Translations under genes and position numbers: made by a program | Part shown: piece by piece, positions 8,705-18,853 of the stretch | Layout: every line of letters starts with the position of its first letter | Position numbering within the stretch: the stretch's first letter is position 1 | Notes under the pieces: model-generated | The model's input: only the letters and a program-made list of their open reading frames with translations | What the model was told of the DNA's origin: nothing | Databases searched by the model: none | Source of the DNA: Brevundimonas naejangsanensis DSM 23858 | Lineage (GTDB): Bacteria; Pseudomonadota; Alphaproteobacteria; Caulobacterales; Caulobacteraceae | Direction: 5' to 3' | Assembly: GCF_000421705.1 (NCBI RefSeq) | Contig: NZ_ATXN01000002.1 | Coordinates: 186,001 to 250,000 of the forward strand | DNA: 64,000 nucleotides

Positions 8705-9352
8705 ATGTCCCATACCGCGCCGGACCGGCACTGGTCCAAGGTTGAACTGCTCCACGAGACAGTCGCCAACCCGAACATCCATATCAGGGGCCGGCGCAGT
8801 TATTACAGCAACGCCTGGACCGGTTCGTTCGAGGAAAGCGTCGTCCGCTATCTCTATGGCGACGCGTACAGCCTGAAGACGTGGACTCCGCAGTGGCCGA
8901 TCGACCAACTGTTCATCGGGGATTGCGTCTGCATCGGCGCAGAGGCGGTAATCCTGCTGGGCGGCAACCATACGCATCGAACGGACTGGTTCAGCCTTTA
9001 TCCCTTCGCCGAGGTCATTGTGGACGCCTATCAGGGCAAGGGCGACACGGTCATTAAGGACGGCGTCTGGATTGGTATGCGCGCCATGATCATGCCCGGC
9101 CTGACGGTCGGCGAGGGCGCAGTGATCGCCTCTGGCGCCATCGTCACCAAGGATGTGGCGCCTTATTCCATCGTGGCGGGCAATCCGGCGACGCTGATCC
9201 GCAAGCGGTTTCCGGACGCTGTGATCGAGGCCGTGATCGCACTCGACATCTACGGCTGGCCTGAGGAGAAGTTCGAGGCGCTCCGGCCGCTATTGTGCGC
9301 GGACGACACTGATGCGTTGATCCGAGCGGTCGAACGCTACGATCGCGCGTGA
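8705..9352 (+). CDS. Hexapeptide-repeat (CatB/XAT-like) O-acetyltransferase
   Basis: This 215-residue protein has left-handed beta-helix hexapeptide repeats (about residues 75-165: IGDCVCIGAEAVILLGG, then IKDGVWIGMRAMIMPG and VGEGAVIASGAIVTKDV). It also has the XAT-type segment GNHTHRTDWFSLYPF carrying the probable catalytic His. The end of the repeats, YSIVAGNPATLIRKRF, is typical. Members acetylate hydroxyls on diverse small molecules or sugars, including antibiotics in some cases. The substrate here is unknown and resistance should not be assumed. It starts 53 bases after tatC on the same strand, so read-through from the tat operon is possible. Confidence 0.88.
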   Translation: MSHTAPDRHWSKVELLHETVANPNIHIRGRRSYYSNAWTGSFEESVVRYLYGDAYSLKTWTPQWPIDQLFIGDCVCIGAEAVILLGGNHTHRTDWFSLYPFAEVIVDAYQGKGDTVIKDGVWIGMRAMIMPGLTVGEGAVIASGAIVTKDVAPYSIVAGNPATLIRKRFPDAVIEAVIALDIYGWPEEKFEALRPLLCADDTDALIRAVERYDRA

Positions 9353-9358
9353 ACAAGA

Positions 9359-9390
9359 AAAGCCCCGGACGATGCTCCGCCCGGGGCTTT
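9359..9390. terminator. Bidirectional terminator between acetyltransferase and glnA
   Basis: AAAGCCCCGG at 9359-9368 pairs perfectly with CCGGGGCTTT at 9381-9390 around a 12-base loop. Because the arms end in A and T runs, the hairpin can stop transcription from both convergent genes. Confidence 0.8.
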
Positions 9391-9412
9391 CCGTATCAAG
9401 CCGATCCCGTGA

Positions 9413-10822
9413 TCAGCAGCTGTAGTACATGTCGAACTCGACCGGGTGCGGGTGCAATTGCAGCCGGGCGACTTCTTCCTGCTTCAGGGTGATGTAGCTG
9501 TCGATGAAGTCGTCATCCATGACGCCGCCCTTCTTGAGGAAGGCGCGGTCGGCGTCCAGCGCATCCAGAGCCTCGCGCAGCGAACCGGCGACCTCGGGGA
9601 TCGAGTGACGCTCTTCAGGCGGCAGGTCGTACAGGTTCTTGTCGGCAGCCGCGCCCGGGTCGATGCGGTTCTCGATCCCGTCCAGCCCCGCCATCAGCAG
9701 GGCCACGAACGTCAGATAGGGGTTGCCCATCGGGTCGGGGAAACGCGCTTCCAGACGCTTGGCCTTGGCCGAGGTGACGTGCGGGATGCGGATGGAGGCC
9801 GAGCGGTTGCTGGCCGAATAGGCCAGCTTCACCGGCGCCTCATAGCCCGGCACCAGGCGCTTGTAGGAGTTGGTGGTCGAGTTGGCGAAGGCGTTGATGG
9901 CCTTGGCGTGTTTGATGATGCCGCCGATATACCACAGGCATTCCTGCGACAGGCCGGCGTATTTGTCGCCCGCGAACTGAGGCTTGCCGTCCTTCCAGAT
10001 CGACATGTGGACGTGCATGCCCGAGCCGTTGTCGCCGAACATCGGCTTGGCCATGAAGGTGGCCGACTTGCCGTAGGCGTGCGCCACGTTGTGGATCACG
10101 TACTTATACAGCTGCAGCCGGTCGGCCATGGTCAGCAGGTCGCTGAACTTCAGGCCCAGTTCGTGCTGCGCGGGGGCCACTTCGTGGTGGTGCTTTTCAG
10201 GATTGAGCCCCAGATCCTTCATGACCGCCAGCATTTCGCCACGCAGGTCCTGACCTGAGTCGACCGGATTGACCGGGAAGTAGCCGCCCTTGGGCCCCGG
10301 GCGGTGGCCCAGGTTGCCCTCGGCGTATTCGGCGCCGGTGTTGGCGGGCAGTTCGGTAGAGTCGAAGCTGTAGCGGGTGTCGTGCGGCGCGGTGTTCCAG
10401 CGCACGTCGTCGAACACGAAGAACTCGGCTTCAGGACCGAAGAAGACGGTGTCGCCCACGCCCGACGACTGGACATAGGCCAGCGCTTTCTTGGCCATCG
10501 AGCGGCTGTCGCGATTATAGGGCTCGGCCGTGTCCGGGTTCAGCACGTCGCAGAACATGAACAGGGTGGTCTGCTGGTAGAAGGGGTCGATGAAGGCGCT
10601 CGACAGGTCCGGCTTCAGCAGCATGTCGGACTCGTTGATGGTCTTCCATCCGGCGATCGAGGAGCCGTCGAACATGGTGCCGTCTTCGAGGAATTCCTCG
10701 TCGACCATGCCGATGTCGAAGGTGACGTGATGGACGCGCCCGCGCGTGTCGGTGAAACGGAGATCGACGTACTGGACGTCCTTATCCTTGATCTCCTGCA
10801 GGATCTTTTCGGCGGCGCTCAT
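9413..10822 (-). CDS. glnA: Type I glutamine synthetase
   Basis: Glutamine synthetase makes glutamine from glutamate, ammonia and ATP. The 469-residue length and overall sequence match dodecameric GSI-beta. Recognisable motifs are [10 protein letters not shown] near residue 50, the ATP-binding region [14 protein letters not shown], and [10 protein letters not shown] with substrate-binding arginines. The adenylylation loop [10 protein letters not shown] carries the regulatory Tyr near residue 400, so GlnE control is expected. It lies downstream of glnB in the same orientation, with a small hairpin between them. The pair is the standard alphaproteobacterial nitrogen-control operon. Confidence 0.97.
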   Translation of the reverse strand: MSAAEKILQEIKDKDVQYVDLRFTDTRGRVHHVTFDIGMVDEEFLEDGTMFDGSSIAGWKTINESDMLLKPDLSSAFIDPFYQQTTLFMFCDVLNPDTAEPYNRDSRSMAKKALAYVQSSGVGDTVFFGPEAEFFVFDDVRWNTAPHDTRYSFDSTELPANTGAEYAEGNLGHRPGPKGGYFPVNPVDSGQDLRGEMLAVMKDLGLNPEKHHHEVAPAQHELGLKFSDLLTMADRLQLYKYVIHNVAHAYGKSATFMAKPMFGDNGSGMHVHMSIWKDGKPQFAGDKYAGLSQECLWYIGGIIKHAKAINAFANSTTNSYKRLVPGYEAPVKLAYSASNRSASIRIPHVTSAKAKRLEARFPDPMGNPYLTFVALLMAGLDGIENRIDPGAAADKNLYDLPPEERHSIPEVAGSLREALDALDADRAFLKKGGVMDDDFIDSYITLKQEEVARLQLHPHPVEFDMYYSC

Positions 10823-10854
10823 GGGGGAGGAGGTCCTGTACTGGGAATTGAAAT

Positions 10855-10876
10855 CGGCCGCCCCGAGAGGCGGCCG
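10855..10876 (-). other. Hairpin in the glnB-glnA intergenic spacer
   Basis: CGGCCGCC (10855-10862) and GGCGGCCG (10869-10876) form a perfect 8-bp stem with a 6-base loop. It lies 5-26 bases downstream of the glnB stop and ahead of glnA. Read in the gene direction it is followed by ATTTC, not a true U-run. A partial attenuator or an mRNA-processing/stability element that sets the glnB:glnA ratio is plausible but unproven. Confidence 0.45.
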
Positions 10877-10881
10877 TTGGT

Positions 10882-12166
<1,285 letters not shown>

Positions 12167-12171
12167 AAGCC

Positions 12172-12256
12172 TGGTGCGGATGAGAGGACTCGAACCTCCA
12201 CGCCTCTCGGCGCCAGAACCTAAATCTGGTGCGTCTACCAGTTCCGCCACATCCGC
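12172..12256 (-). tRNA. tRNA-Leu, anticodon TAG
   Basis: The minus strand folds as a class II tRNA. The acceptor arm GCGGATG pairs with CATCCGC, followed by A and an encoded CCA. The anticodon stem CCAGA/TCTGG holds the loop TTTAGGT, giving anticodon TAG. The long variable arm (CGCC..GAGA..GGCG) and the TTCGAGTC T-arm are typical of tRNA-Leu. It lies six bases from the end of the convergent dehydratase gene. Confidence 0.97.
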
Positions 12257-12316
12257 ATAGGTTCGCTCGAGGCTGTAGGCGAGGGCGGCCGTTTCGGCAA
12301 TCCCATCCGAACATGA

Positions 12317-12352
12317 AAAAGGCCCCGGATCGCTCCGGGGCCTTTCTGTTTT
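12317..12352. terminator. Rho-independent terminator, strong
   Basis: AAAGGCCCCGGA (12318-12329) pairs with TCCGGGGCCTTT (12334-12345) around TCGC. It is followed on the plus strand by a T-rich run and preceded by five A residues, so it can act in both directions. It lies between the permease (minus) and tRNA-Leu (minus) and would separate their transcripts. Confidence 0.8.
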
Positions 12353-12421
12353 TTTGGCCTACCGCGCTTCGCGCTGCTTGAGGCCGTTTGGCCGCCGCAA
12401 CTTGTAGACGCGGTGTGCGGA

Positions 12422-12443
12422 ACGACTGATCGGGATCAGTCGT
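12422..12443 (-). other. Perfect inverted repeat across the permease stop codon
   Basis: ACGACTGATC (12422-12431) and GATCAGTCGT (12434-12443) are perfect inverse complements separated by GG. The TGA stop of the permease (12436-12438) lies inside the right arm. No U-run follows, so it is not a standard terminator. It could protect the mRNA 3' end or slow termination. Confidence 0.5.
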
Positions 12444-14097
12444 CCTTCTTGTTGTCGACGCCGTGACCGAAGGCGTCAACCGCCGATTCCAGTTTGACGT
12501 CTTCGGTGATGTCGATGCCCTTGGCCAGCTTCGAGTGGGCGAAGCCGTACAGGCCGTAGATCAGGGCGCCGACCACGGCGTAGACGCCCAGGATGGTCAG
12601 CGGCAGCGGGTTGTCGTTCATGGCGTGCTGAACCATCGGCACGAAGTTGAACGACGCCAGCGTCAGACAGGCCAGGATGCCCAGCACGGCCGTGACCATG
12701 CCGCCCGGAACGCGGAACGGACGTTCCATCTCCGGGTGTTTGATGCGCAGCACGATGACCGACAGGCAGACGATGGCGAAGGCCGTCGCCGTGCCCAGCG
12801 ACACCAGGTCGCCCAGGATCGAGATGGGCAGGAAGGACGCCGCGATGGCGATGACGATGCCCAGCAGGATGGTGCCGATCCACGGGGTGCGGAACTTCGG
12901 GTGCACCACGGCGAACGCCTTGGGCAGCAGGCCGTCGCGCGCCATCGTATAGAAGATGCGCGTCTGGCCGTAGCACAGCACCAGCATGACCGAGGACAGG
13001 CCGGTGATAGCGCCGATCTTGATCAGGAAGGCGATCATGTTCAGCTTGCCGCCCGGCGCGCCGGCCAGCGGAATATCAGCCCAGGTCAGCGCCATGCGGT
13101 CGATAGCGACGGCGATCGGGGCGGGCGAGGCCAACTCCAGGTAGGGAACGACGCCGGTCATGACGGCGGCCACGACCATGTAGATCAGGGTGCAGACGAA
13201 CAGTGCGCCCAGGATGCCGATCGGCACGTCCTTCGACGGGTTCTTGGCCTCGGCTGCGGCGGTCGAAACCGCTTCAAAACCGACATAGGCGAAGAAGATG
13301 ATCGAGGCGCCGCGGAAGATGCCGCCCACGCCGAACTGGTCCCAGGTTTCGCCTTGCGGCGGGATGAAGGGGTCCCAGTTGGCCGGGTTGATGTACTGCA
13401 GGCCGACGGCGATGAAGGTCAGCAGGACGATGATCTTGATGACGACGATGGCGTTGTTGATGTTCGCCGATTCCGACACGCCCAGCACCAGCAGGCCGCA
13501 GACGGCGGCGATGCCGACGGCCGCCACAAGGTTGAAGGTGCCCGTCAGCGGGAAGCCCGCGTCAGCGCCCGAGGCGACGTATTGGATCAGTGGGGTGGCC
13601 CACTGGGGTCCTTCGCCGCCTGGGTAACTTATTGTCGGGAACAGACTGGCGCTGATCCCGAAGTCATTCAGGATCGACACCACATAGCCGGACCAGCCGA
13701 CGGCGACGGTTGAGGCCGCGACGCCGTATTCCAGCACCAGCAGCCAGCCCATGATCCAGGCGAAGATCTCGCCCAGAGTGCCATAGGCATAGGTGTAGGC
13801 CGAGCCCGAGACCGGCATGGTCGACGCCAGTTCGGCGTAGCACAGACCCGCGAGGCCGCAGGCGATGCCGGCGATGACGAAGGAGAACATGATGGCCGGA
13901 CCGGCGTGGGCCGAAGCCACCTGACCGGTCAGCACGAAGATGCCCGCGCCGATGATGGCGCCGATGCCCAGACTCATCAGGTTCAGCGGGCCAAGCGTCC
14001 GCTTCAGCTCGCTCTTGGCGGCTTCCTTCTGAATTTGGGCGATGGATTTTTTAAGGAATAGCCGATTACCGGCAGGCTTTACGCCGTCTGCAGACAT
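12436..14097 (-). CDS. APC-family amino acid permease
   Basis: This 553-residue inner-membrane transporter has about 12-14 hydrophobic helices. It carries the APC signature near the N-terminus (LNLMSLGIGAIIGAGIFVLTG, within residues 38-58) and the YAELASTMPVSGSAYTY segment. These mark the cationic amino acid transporter/YhdG-like group. A charged cytoplasmic N-tail of about 35 residues precedes helix 1. The likely role is uptake of an amino acid by proton symport or exchange; the substrate cannot be read from the sequence. ATG 14097 starts 155 bases from the divergent hrpB start. A perfect inverted repeat spans its stop codon. Confidence 0.88.
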   Translation of the reverse strand: MSADGVKPAGNRLFLKKSIAQIQKEAAKSELKRTLGPLNLMSLGIGAIIGAGIFVLTGQVASAHAGPAIMFSFVIAGIACGLAGLCYAELASTMPVSGSAYTYAYGTLGEIFAWIMGWLLVLEYGVAASTVAVGWSGYVVSILNDFGISASLFPTISYPGGEGPQWATPLIQYVASGADAGFPLTGTFNLVAAVGIAAVCGLLVLGVSESANINNAIVVIKIIVLLTFIAVGLQYINPANWDPFIPPQGETWDQFGVGGIFRGASIIFFAYVGFEAVSTAAAEAKNPSKDVPIGILGALFVCTLIYMVVAAVMTGVVPYLELASPAPIAVAIDRMALTWADIPLAGAPGGKLNMIAFLIKIGAITGLSSVMLVLCYGQTRIFYTMARDGLLPKAFAVVHPKFRTPWIGTILLGIVIAIAASFLPISILGDLVSLGTATAFAIVCLSVIVLRIKHPEMERPFRVPGGMVTAVLGILACLTLASFNFVPMVQHAMNDNPLPLTILGVYAVVGALIYGLYGFAHSKLAKGIDITEDVKLESAVDAFGHGVDNKKDD

Positions 14098-14252
14098 GCA
14101 GTTGCGCCCCCAACATATGCGACGACCCCTCCCGGGTCGCCTTCTTGGGCGGGGACGCTAGCCATCTGAGGCCGTGCGCGCAACGCGGTTTACGAGGGAT
14201 GACGCGCCGACGACGCTTTCGTGAACCCCTTCGAAGGCGCTACAGGCGCTTT

Positions 14253-16688
14253 ATGTTGCCGATTCACGCCGTTCTGGAGCCGCTGAAGGCCGCCCTGGCC
14301 CAGACCTCTGCGGTGGTCCTTGCGGCCCCGCCGGGCGCGGGCAAGACCACGGTCGTGCCTCTGGTCCTGCTGGATCAGCCGTGGCTGGCGGGCGGCAGGA
14401 TTCTGGTCCTGGAGCCACGACGACTGGCCGCGCGCGCCGCCGCCGATCGCATGGCCGCCAGTCTTGGCCAAAAGGCCGGAGAAACCGTCGGTTATCGCAC
14501 GCGCCTGCAGAGTCGGATCGGTCCGGACACCCGAATCGAGGTCGTGACCGAGGGCGTCTTCACCCGGATGATTCTCGACGACCCGGGACTGGAGGGCGTC
14601 GGCGCCGTCCTGTTCGATGAATTCCACGAACGCAGTCTGGACGCTGATCTGGGCCTGGCGCTGGCGCGAGACAGTCAGGCGGTGCTGCGCGACGACCTGC
14701 GCCTGCTGGTCATGTCTGCGACGCTCGATATCGCGGGGGTGTCGCGCCTGCTGGATGGCGCGCCGGTGATTGAGGCCGAGGGAAGAATGTTCCCGGTCGA
14801 GACCCGCTATCTGGGCCGCAACCCGGTGGAGCGGTTCGAGGACGCCATGGCCAAGGCCGTGGTTCAGGCCCTGCACGACCAGACCGGTTCGATCCTGGCC
14901 TTCCTGCCGGGGCAGGGCGAGATTCACCGCACCGTCCAACGCCTGAACGAGCGGTTGCGTGATCCGTCGGTCGATGTCGTCGCCCTCTATGGCGCGCTGG
15001 ACAAGGCCGAGCAGGACCGCGCCATCGAGCCCGCCGCGCCGGGTCGCCGCAAGGTCGTGCTGGCGACCTCCGTGGCCGAAACAAGCCTGACCATCGAGGG
15101 GGTGCGCGTGGTCATCGACGGCGGCCTGTCGCGCGTGCCGCGCTTCGAGCCGTCCAGCGGCCTGACCCGGCTGGCGACAGTCAAGGTCAGCCGCTCTTCG
15201 GCCGAACAGAGGCGAGGCCGCGCGGGCCGTGTGGAGCCGGGCGTCTGTTACCGTCTGTGGGACGAGGAACAGACCCGCGGTCTGGTCGCGCATCAACGGC
15301 CCGAGATTCAGGAGGCGGACCTGACCGCCTTCGCCCTCGATCTGGCGCGCTGGGGGGCGAAGTCGGTCGAGGGGCTGGCTCTGCTCGACCCGCCGCCGGC
15401 CGGAGCGATGACGGAGGCGCGCAAAGTGTTGACCCGACTGGGCGCGCTGGACGCCAAGGGCGATCTGACGCCGCATGGGCGGAGGCTGACCCGCATCCCA
15501 CTAGCGCCGCGCCTGGCGCACATGGTGGCCGTGGCATCGGATCAGGGCGATGCGCTCGGCGGGGCGAAGATCGCGGCGGTGCTCAGCGAGCCGGGCCTCG
15601 GCGGAAACGGCGTCGACCTGCACGACCGGCTGAAGGGGCTGGCGCGGGACCGTTCGCCGCGTGGCCGCGACGCCATGAAGCTGGCCGAGCGCTGGGCGCG
15701 GGCGGCGGGCGGCGGCCGGGACGGCGAGGCGGACGCGGGCCTGTTGCTGGCCGAAGCCTTTCCCGAACGCATCGCGCGCGCCAAGGGCAAGCCGGGCGAG
15801 GTGCTGCTGGCCTCCGGGCGCGGCGCCTTCATCGAGCCGACGGAGCATCTGGCGCGCGAGCCGTGGCTGGCCGTGGCGGAACTGGGCGGCGGCGACGCCC
15901 GCGACCGCATCCGTCTGGCGGCGGCTTTGGATGCGACGACGCTGGAGGCTGATCTGGCGCATCTGATTGAGGTCGAGGACCGGCTGGCGCGTGAGCCTTC
16001 CGGCAAGCCGGTGATTCGCCGCATCCGACGGATCGGGGCGCTGGTGCTGGATGAAAAGGTGGTCGGTGCGCCGGACCGAACCACAATGACGGCGGCGCTG
16101 AAGTCCGAGATCATGGCGGGCGGCCTCAGCGCCCTCAAATGGGGCGAGCAGGCGGGCGCGTTGCGGGCGCGGCTGGCCTTCCTGCACGGGCTGGATGCGA
16201 CGTGGCCGGATGTTTCGGATGAGGGGCTGCTGGCGGAGCGCGAGAATTGGCTGTGGCCGTTGCTCGACGGAGCGCGATCACTGGCCGACATCAGCGACGG
16301 CAGGCTGGCCGAAGGCCTGCGCGGCCTGATCCCCTGGGATTTGCAGCGCAAACTGGATGAACTGGCGCAGACGCGCCTGACCACGCCGCTGGGCAGCGCG
16401 GGCATCGACTACGGGGCCGAGGGCGGACCGCGTGTCGAAATCCGGGTGCAGGAACTGTTCGGGGTGACGACCCATCCGACAGTCGGCGGCGGGCGCGTTC
16501 CCCTGACGCTCAGCCTGCTGTCGCCCGCGCGACGGCCGGTTCAGGTGACGAAGGATCTGCCGGGTTTCTGGGCTGGGTCATGGGCGGCGGTCCGCAGCGA
16601 GATGCGCGGTCGATATCCACGCCATCCCTGGCCTGAAGACCCGGCCAATGCGACTGCGACCACCCGCGCCAAGCCGCGCGGAACCTGA
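14253..16688 (+). CDS. hrpB: ATP-dependent helicase HrpB (DEAH-box family)
   Basis: HrpB is a DExH-box RNA helicase of the HrpA/HrpB group. In the 811-residue protein I see the Walker A motif APPGAGKTT, the DEFH box in LFDEFHERS, motif III SATLD, and motif VI EQRRGRAGRVEPG. The HrpB C-terminal domain follows, ending with the family segment RPVQVTKDLPGFWAGSW and RYPRHPWPEDP. Its RNA target is unknown. ATG 14253 gives the standard N-terminus (LPIHAVLEPL); the frame is open upstream to 14145, but that extension is Arg-rich and unconserved. It is divergent from the permease. Confidence 0.94.
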   Translation: MLPIHAVLEPLKAALAQTSAVVLAAPPGAGKTTVVPLVLLDQPWLAGGRILVLEPRRLAARAAADRMAASLGQKAGETVGYRTRLQSRIGPDTRIEVVTEGVFTRMILDDPGLEGVGAVLFDEFHERSLDADLGLALARDSQAVLRDDLRLLVMSATLDIAGVSRLLDGAPVIEAEGRMFPVETRYLGRNPVERFEDAMAKAVVQALHDQTGSILAFLPGQGEIHRTVQRLNERLRDPSVDVVALYGALDKAEQDRAIEPAAPGRRKVVLATSVAETSLTIEGVRVVIDGGLSRVPRFEPSSGLTRLATVKVSRSSAEQRRGRAGRVEPGVCYRLWDEEQTRGLVAHQRPEIQEADLTAFALDLARWGAKSVEGLALLDPPPAGAMTEARKVLTRLGALDAKGDLTPHGRRLTRIPLAPRLAHMVAVASDQGDALGGAKIAAVLSEPGLGGNGVDLHDRLKGLARDRSPRGRDAMKLAERWARAAGGGRDGEADAGLLLAEAFPERIARAKGKPGEVLLASGRGAFIEPTEHLAREPWLAVAELGGGDARDRIRLAAALDATTLEADLAHLIEVEDRLAREPSGKPVIRRIRRIGALVLDEKVVGAPDRTTMTAALKSEIMAGGLSALKWGEQAGALRARLAFLHGLDATWPDVSDEGLLAERENWLWPLLDGARSLADISDGRLAEGLRGLIPWDLQRKLDELAQTRLTTPLGSAGIDYGAEGGPRVEIRVQELFGVTTHPTVGGGRVPLTLSLLSPARRPVQVTKDLPGFWAGSWAAVRSEMRGRYPRHPWPEDPANATATTRAKPRGT

Positions 16689-16754
16689 TCGCGTCCGCTT
16701 GACGCCTGACGGCGGCGCGCCGCAATGATCGTGCGTCAACCGTAAGGATTTCGC

Positions 16755-18044
16755 GTGACCGACGCCGCTGTTTCACCGCCGTCCGCCTCCAAGCGACGCG
16801 TTCTGTTCGCCAGCCTGATCGGCACGACGATCGAATTCTACGACTTCTACATCTACGCCACGGCGGCGGTGCTGGTCTTTCCCGACCTGTTCTTCCCCGG
16901 CGGCGACCGGATGACCGCCATGCTGGCCTCGTTCGCCACCTTCTCAATCGCCTTCTTCGCCCGACCGATCGGAGCGGTCATCTTCGGCCATTTCGGCGAC
17001 CGCGTAGGGCGCAAGGCGACGCTGGTGGCGGCCCTGATGACCATGGGGCTGTCGACCATCGCCATCGGGCTGTTGCCGACCTGGCATTCGGTCGGCGTGA
17101 TCGCGCCCCTGCTGCTGGCGCTGTGCCGGTTCGGGCAGGGGCTGGGCCTGGGCGGCGAGTGGGGCGGGGCTGTGCTGCTGGCGACCGAGAACGCCCCACC
17201 GGGCAAGAAGGCCTGGTTCGGCATGTTCCCGCAGCTAGGCGCGCCGATCGGCTTCATCCTGTCGACCCTGAGCTTCATCGTTCTGGGCCAGGTGATGAGC
17301 GAGGGCCAGTTCATGACCTGGGGTTGGCGCATTCCCTTCATCGCCAGCGCCTTGCTGGTCATCGTCGGCCTGTGGATGCGGCTGAAGATCACCGAGACGC
17401 CCGAGTTCAAGCGGGCCATCGACCGGGCCGAACGGGTCCAGGCGCCGGCTTTGACGCTCGTGGCGCACCACAAGTTCGCCTTGCTGACCGGGACGCTGGC
17501 GGGACTGGCGACCTTTGTCCTCTTTTATCTGATGACCGTCTTCGCTTTGGGCTGGGGCACGACCAGCATGGGCTATACGCGTGATCAGTTCCTGCCGATC
17601 CAGCTTCTGGGCGTCTGCTTCTTCGGCCTGTTCATTCCGCTGGCGGCCTTGGCGGCGGATAGATGGGGGCAGGGGCGGACGCTGCTGGCGACGTCCGTCG
17701 CGATCGCCCTGTTCGGTCTTGTGCTGGCGCGTCTGTTCGGCAGCGGCGGCATGGTCGGTGTTGTCGCCTTCTTCATCATCGGCTTCAGCCTGATGGGCTG
17801 CACCTATGGGCCGCTGGGCGCGGCGCTGGCGCGACCGTTCCCGACGACGGTGCGTTATACGGGCGCGTCCATGACCTTCAACCTGGCGGGCATCCTGGGC
17901 GCATCGCTGGCGCCCTATGCCGCAACCTGGCTGGCGGGCCATTACGGGCTTCAGGCCGTCGGCGTCTATCTGACGGTCGCCGCTCTGCTGACGGTTCTGG
18001 CCCTGATCGGCATGGGCCGGATCAGGACCGAAGGCGAGGCCTAG
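16755..18044 (+). CDS. MFS transporter, metabolite:H+ symporter (MHS) type
   Basis: This is a 429-residue, 12-helix major facilitator. The N-terminal TTIEFYDFYIYATAAVLVF and ARPIGAVIFGHFGDRVGRK segments are characteristic of the MHS subfamily (proline/betaine, shikimate and alpha-ketoglutarate carriers). The central GQGLGLGGEWGGAVLL motif and the second-half RFPTTVRYTGAS region support this. The substrate is unknown but is probably an organic acid or compatible solute. It starts at GTG 16755 with AAGGA seven bases upstream. Its TAG stop is interlocked with that of the convergent trmH-family gene in CTAG. Confidence 0.88.
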   Translation: MTDAAVSPPSASKRRVLFASLIGTTIEFYDFYIYATAAVLVFPDLFFPGGDRMTAMLASFATFSIAFFARPIGAVIFGHFGDRVGRKATLVAALMTMGLSTIAIGLLPTWHSVGVIAPLLLALCRFGQGLGLGGEWGGAVLLATENAPPGKKAWFGMFPQLGAPIGFILSTLSFIVLGQVMSEGQFMTWGWRIPFIASALLVIVGLWMRLKITETPEFKRAIDRAERVQAPALTLVAHHKFALLTGTLAGLATFVLFYLMTVFALGWGTTSMGYTRDQFLPIQLLGVCFFGLFIPLAALAADRWGQGRTLLATSVAIALFGLVLARLFGSGGMVGVVAFFIIGFSLMGCTYGPLGAALARPFPTTVRYTGASMTFNLAGILGASLAPYAATWLAGHYGLQAVGVYLTVAALLTVLALIGMGRIRTEGEA

Positions 18045-18853
18045 AGGCTGGAGCCGTAGGCCGCATCCGTCACCGCATAGACCATGATGCCCGTGGCGAT
18101 GGCCAGGTTCAGGCTGTCGGCGCGGCCGCGCATGGGGATCTTGACGTTCAGGTCGCAGGCGGCGGCCAGTTCGTCGGTCAGACCCGCCTGTTCGTTACCC
18201 ATCATGATCAGAGCCGGGTGGCGCACCGGGCTGTCGCGATAGCCGTGCGTGGCGTCCAGCCGGGTGCCGATGACGCTGCCGGGCCAAGAGGCGCGCCAGG
18301 CCAGGAATTCCTCGCGCGAGGCCCTGCTGATGCTGACCGCGAAGACCGAGCCCATGGTCGCGCGCACGGCCTCGACCGAGAAGGGATCGACGCAGTCCCC
18401 GATCAGGATGACCCCGCCGCACCCGGCCGAATCCGCCGTGCGGATGATGGTGCCCAGATTGCCGGGATCGCGCACCTGCTCCAGCGCCACCCAGCAGGGC
18501 CTGGCGTCGGGCCGGATGGCGTCCAGCGGCGTATAGACCTGTTCGAACACGCCCAGCACCGTCTGCGGATTGTCGCGACGACTGATCTTTTCGAGGATGG
18601 CGTGGGTGACGACGATGATCTGGCCCCCGGCTTTGATCGTCTCGGCCTTGGCGCGGTCCAGCAGGGGGTGGGGCCGGGCGTCCTGGCCGACCAGCAGCAT
18701 GACCGGGGCGCGGCCCTGGTCCAGCGCCTCGCCGATGAATTTCAGCCCCTCGGCCAGAAAGCGGCCCGTCGCCTCGCGCTCCTTGCGCATGTGCAGGGCG
18801 CGCACAGCCTTGATCGTGTCGTTGGTCAGGGAAGTGATGAGGCGTTCGGACAT
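18041..18853 (-). CDS. TrmH/SpoU-family RNA 2'-O-methyltransferase
   Basis: The 270-residue protein has an N-terminal substrate-binding domain (LITSLTNDTIKAVRALHMRKEREATGRFLAEG) and a C-terminal SPOUT knot. The three SpoU motifs are present: LEQVRDPGNLGTIIRTADSAG, VLIGDCVDPFS with GNE, and DSLNLAIATGIMVY. It probably 2'-O-methylates a ribose in rRNA or tRNA; the target base is not predictable. ATG 18853 overlaps the stop of the upstream methyltransferase (TGATG), so the two are translationally coupled. A longer reading frame upstream is an extension into that gene. Confidence 0.9.
   Translation of the reverse strand: MSERLITSLTNDTIKAVRALHMRKEREATGRFLAEGLKFIGEALDQGRAPVMLLVGQDARPHPLLDRAKAETIKAGGQIIVVTHAILEKISRRDNPQTVLGVFEQVYTPLDAIRPDARPCWVALEQVRDPGNLGTIIRTADSAGCGGVILIGDCVDPFSVEAVRATMGSVFAVSISRASREEFLAWRASWPGSVIGTRLDATHGYRDSPVRHPALIMMGNEQAGLTDELAAACDLNVKIPMRGRADSLNLAIATGIMVYAVTDAAYGSSL

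Noticed and set aside
8705..9352. Calling the hexapeptide acetyltransferase an antibiotic-resistance gene
   Set aside because: XAT-like enzymes act on many hydroxyl compounds, and the sequence and context show nothing specific for chloramphenicol or streptogramins.
12463..13713. A 416-codon plus-strand frame opposite the amino-acid permease
   Set aside because: It is the antisense shadow of a clear APC permease. The composition is strongly Asp/Gln/Arg-rich without domains.
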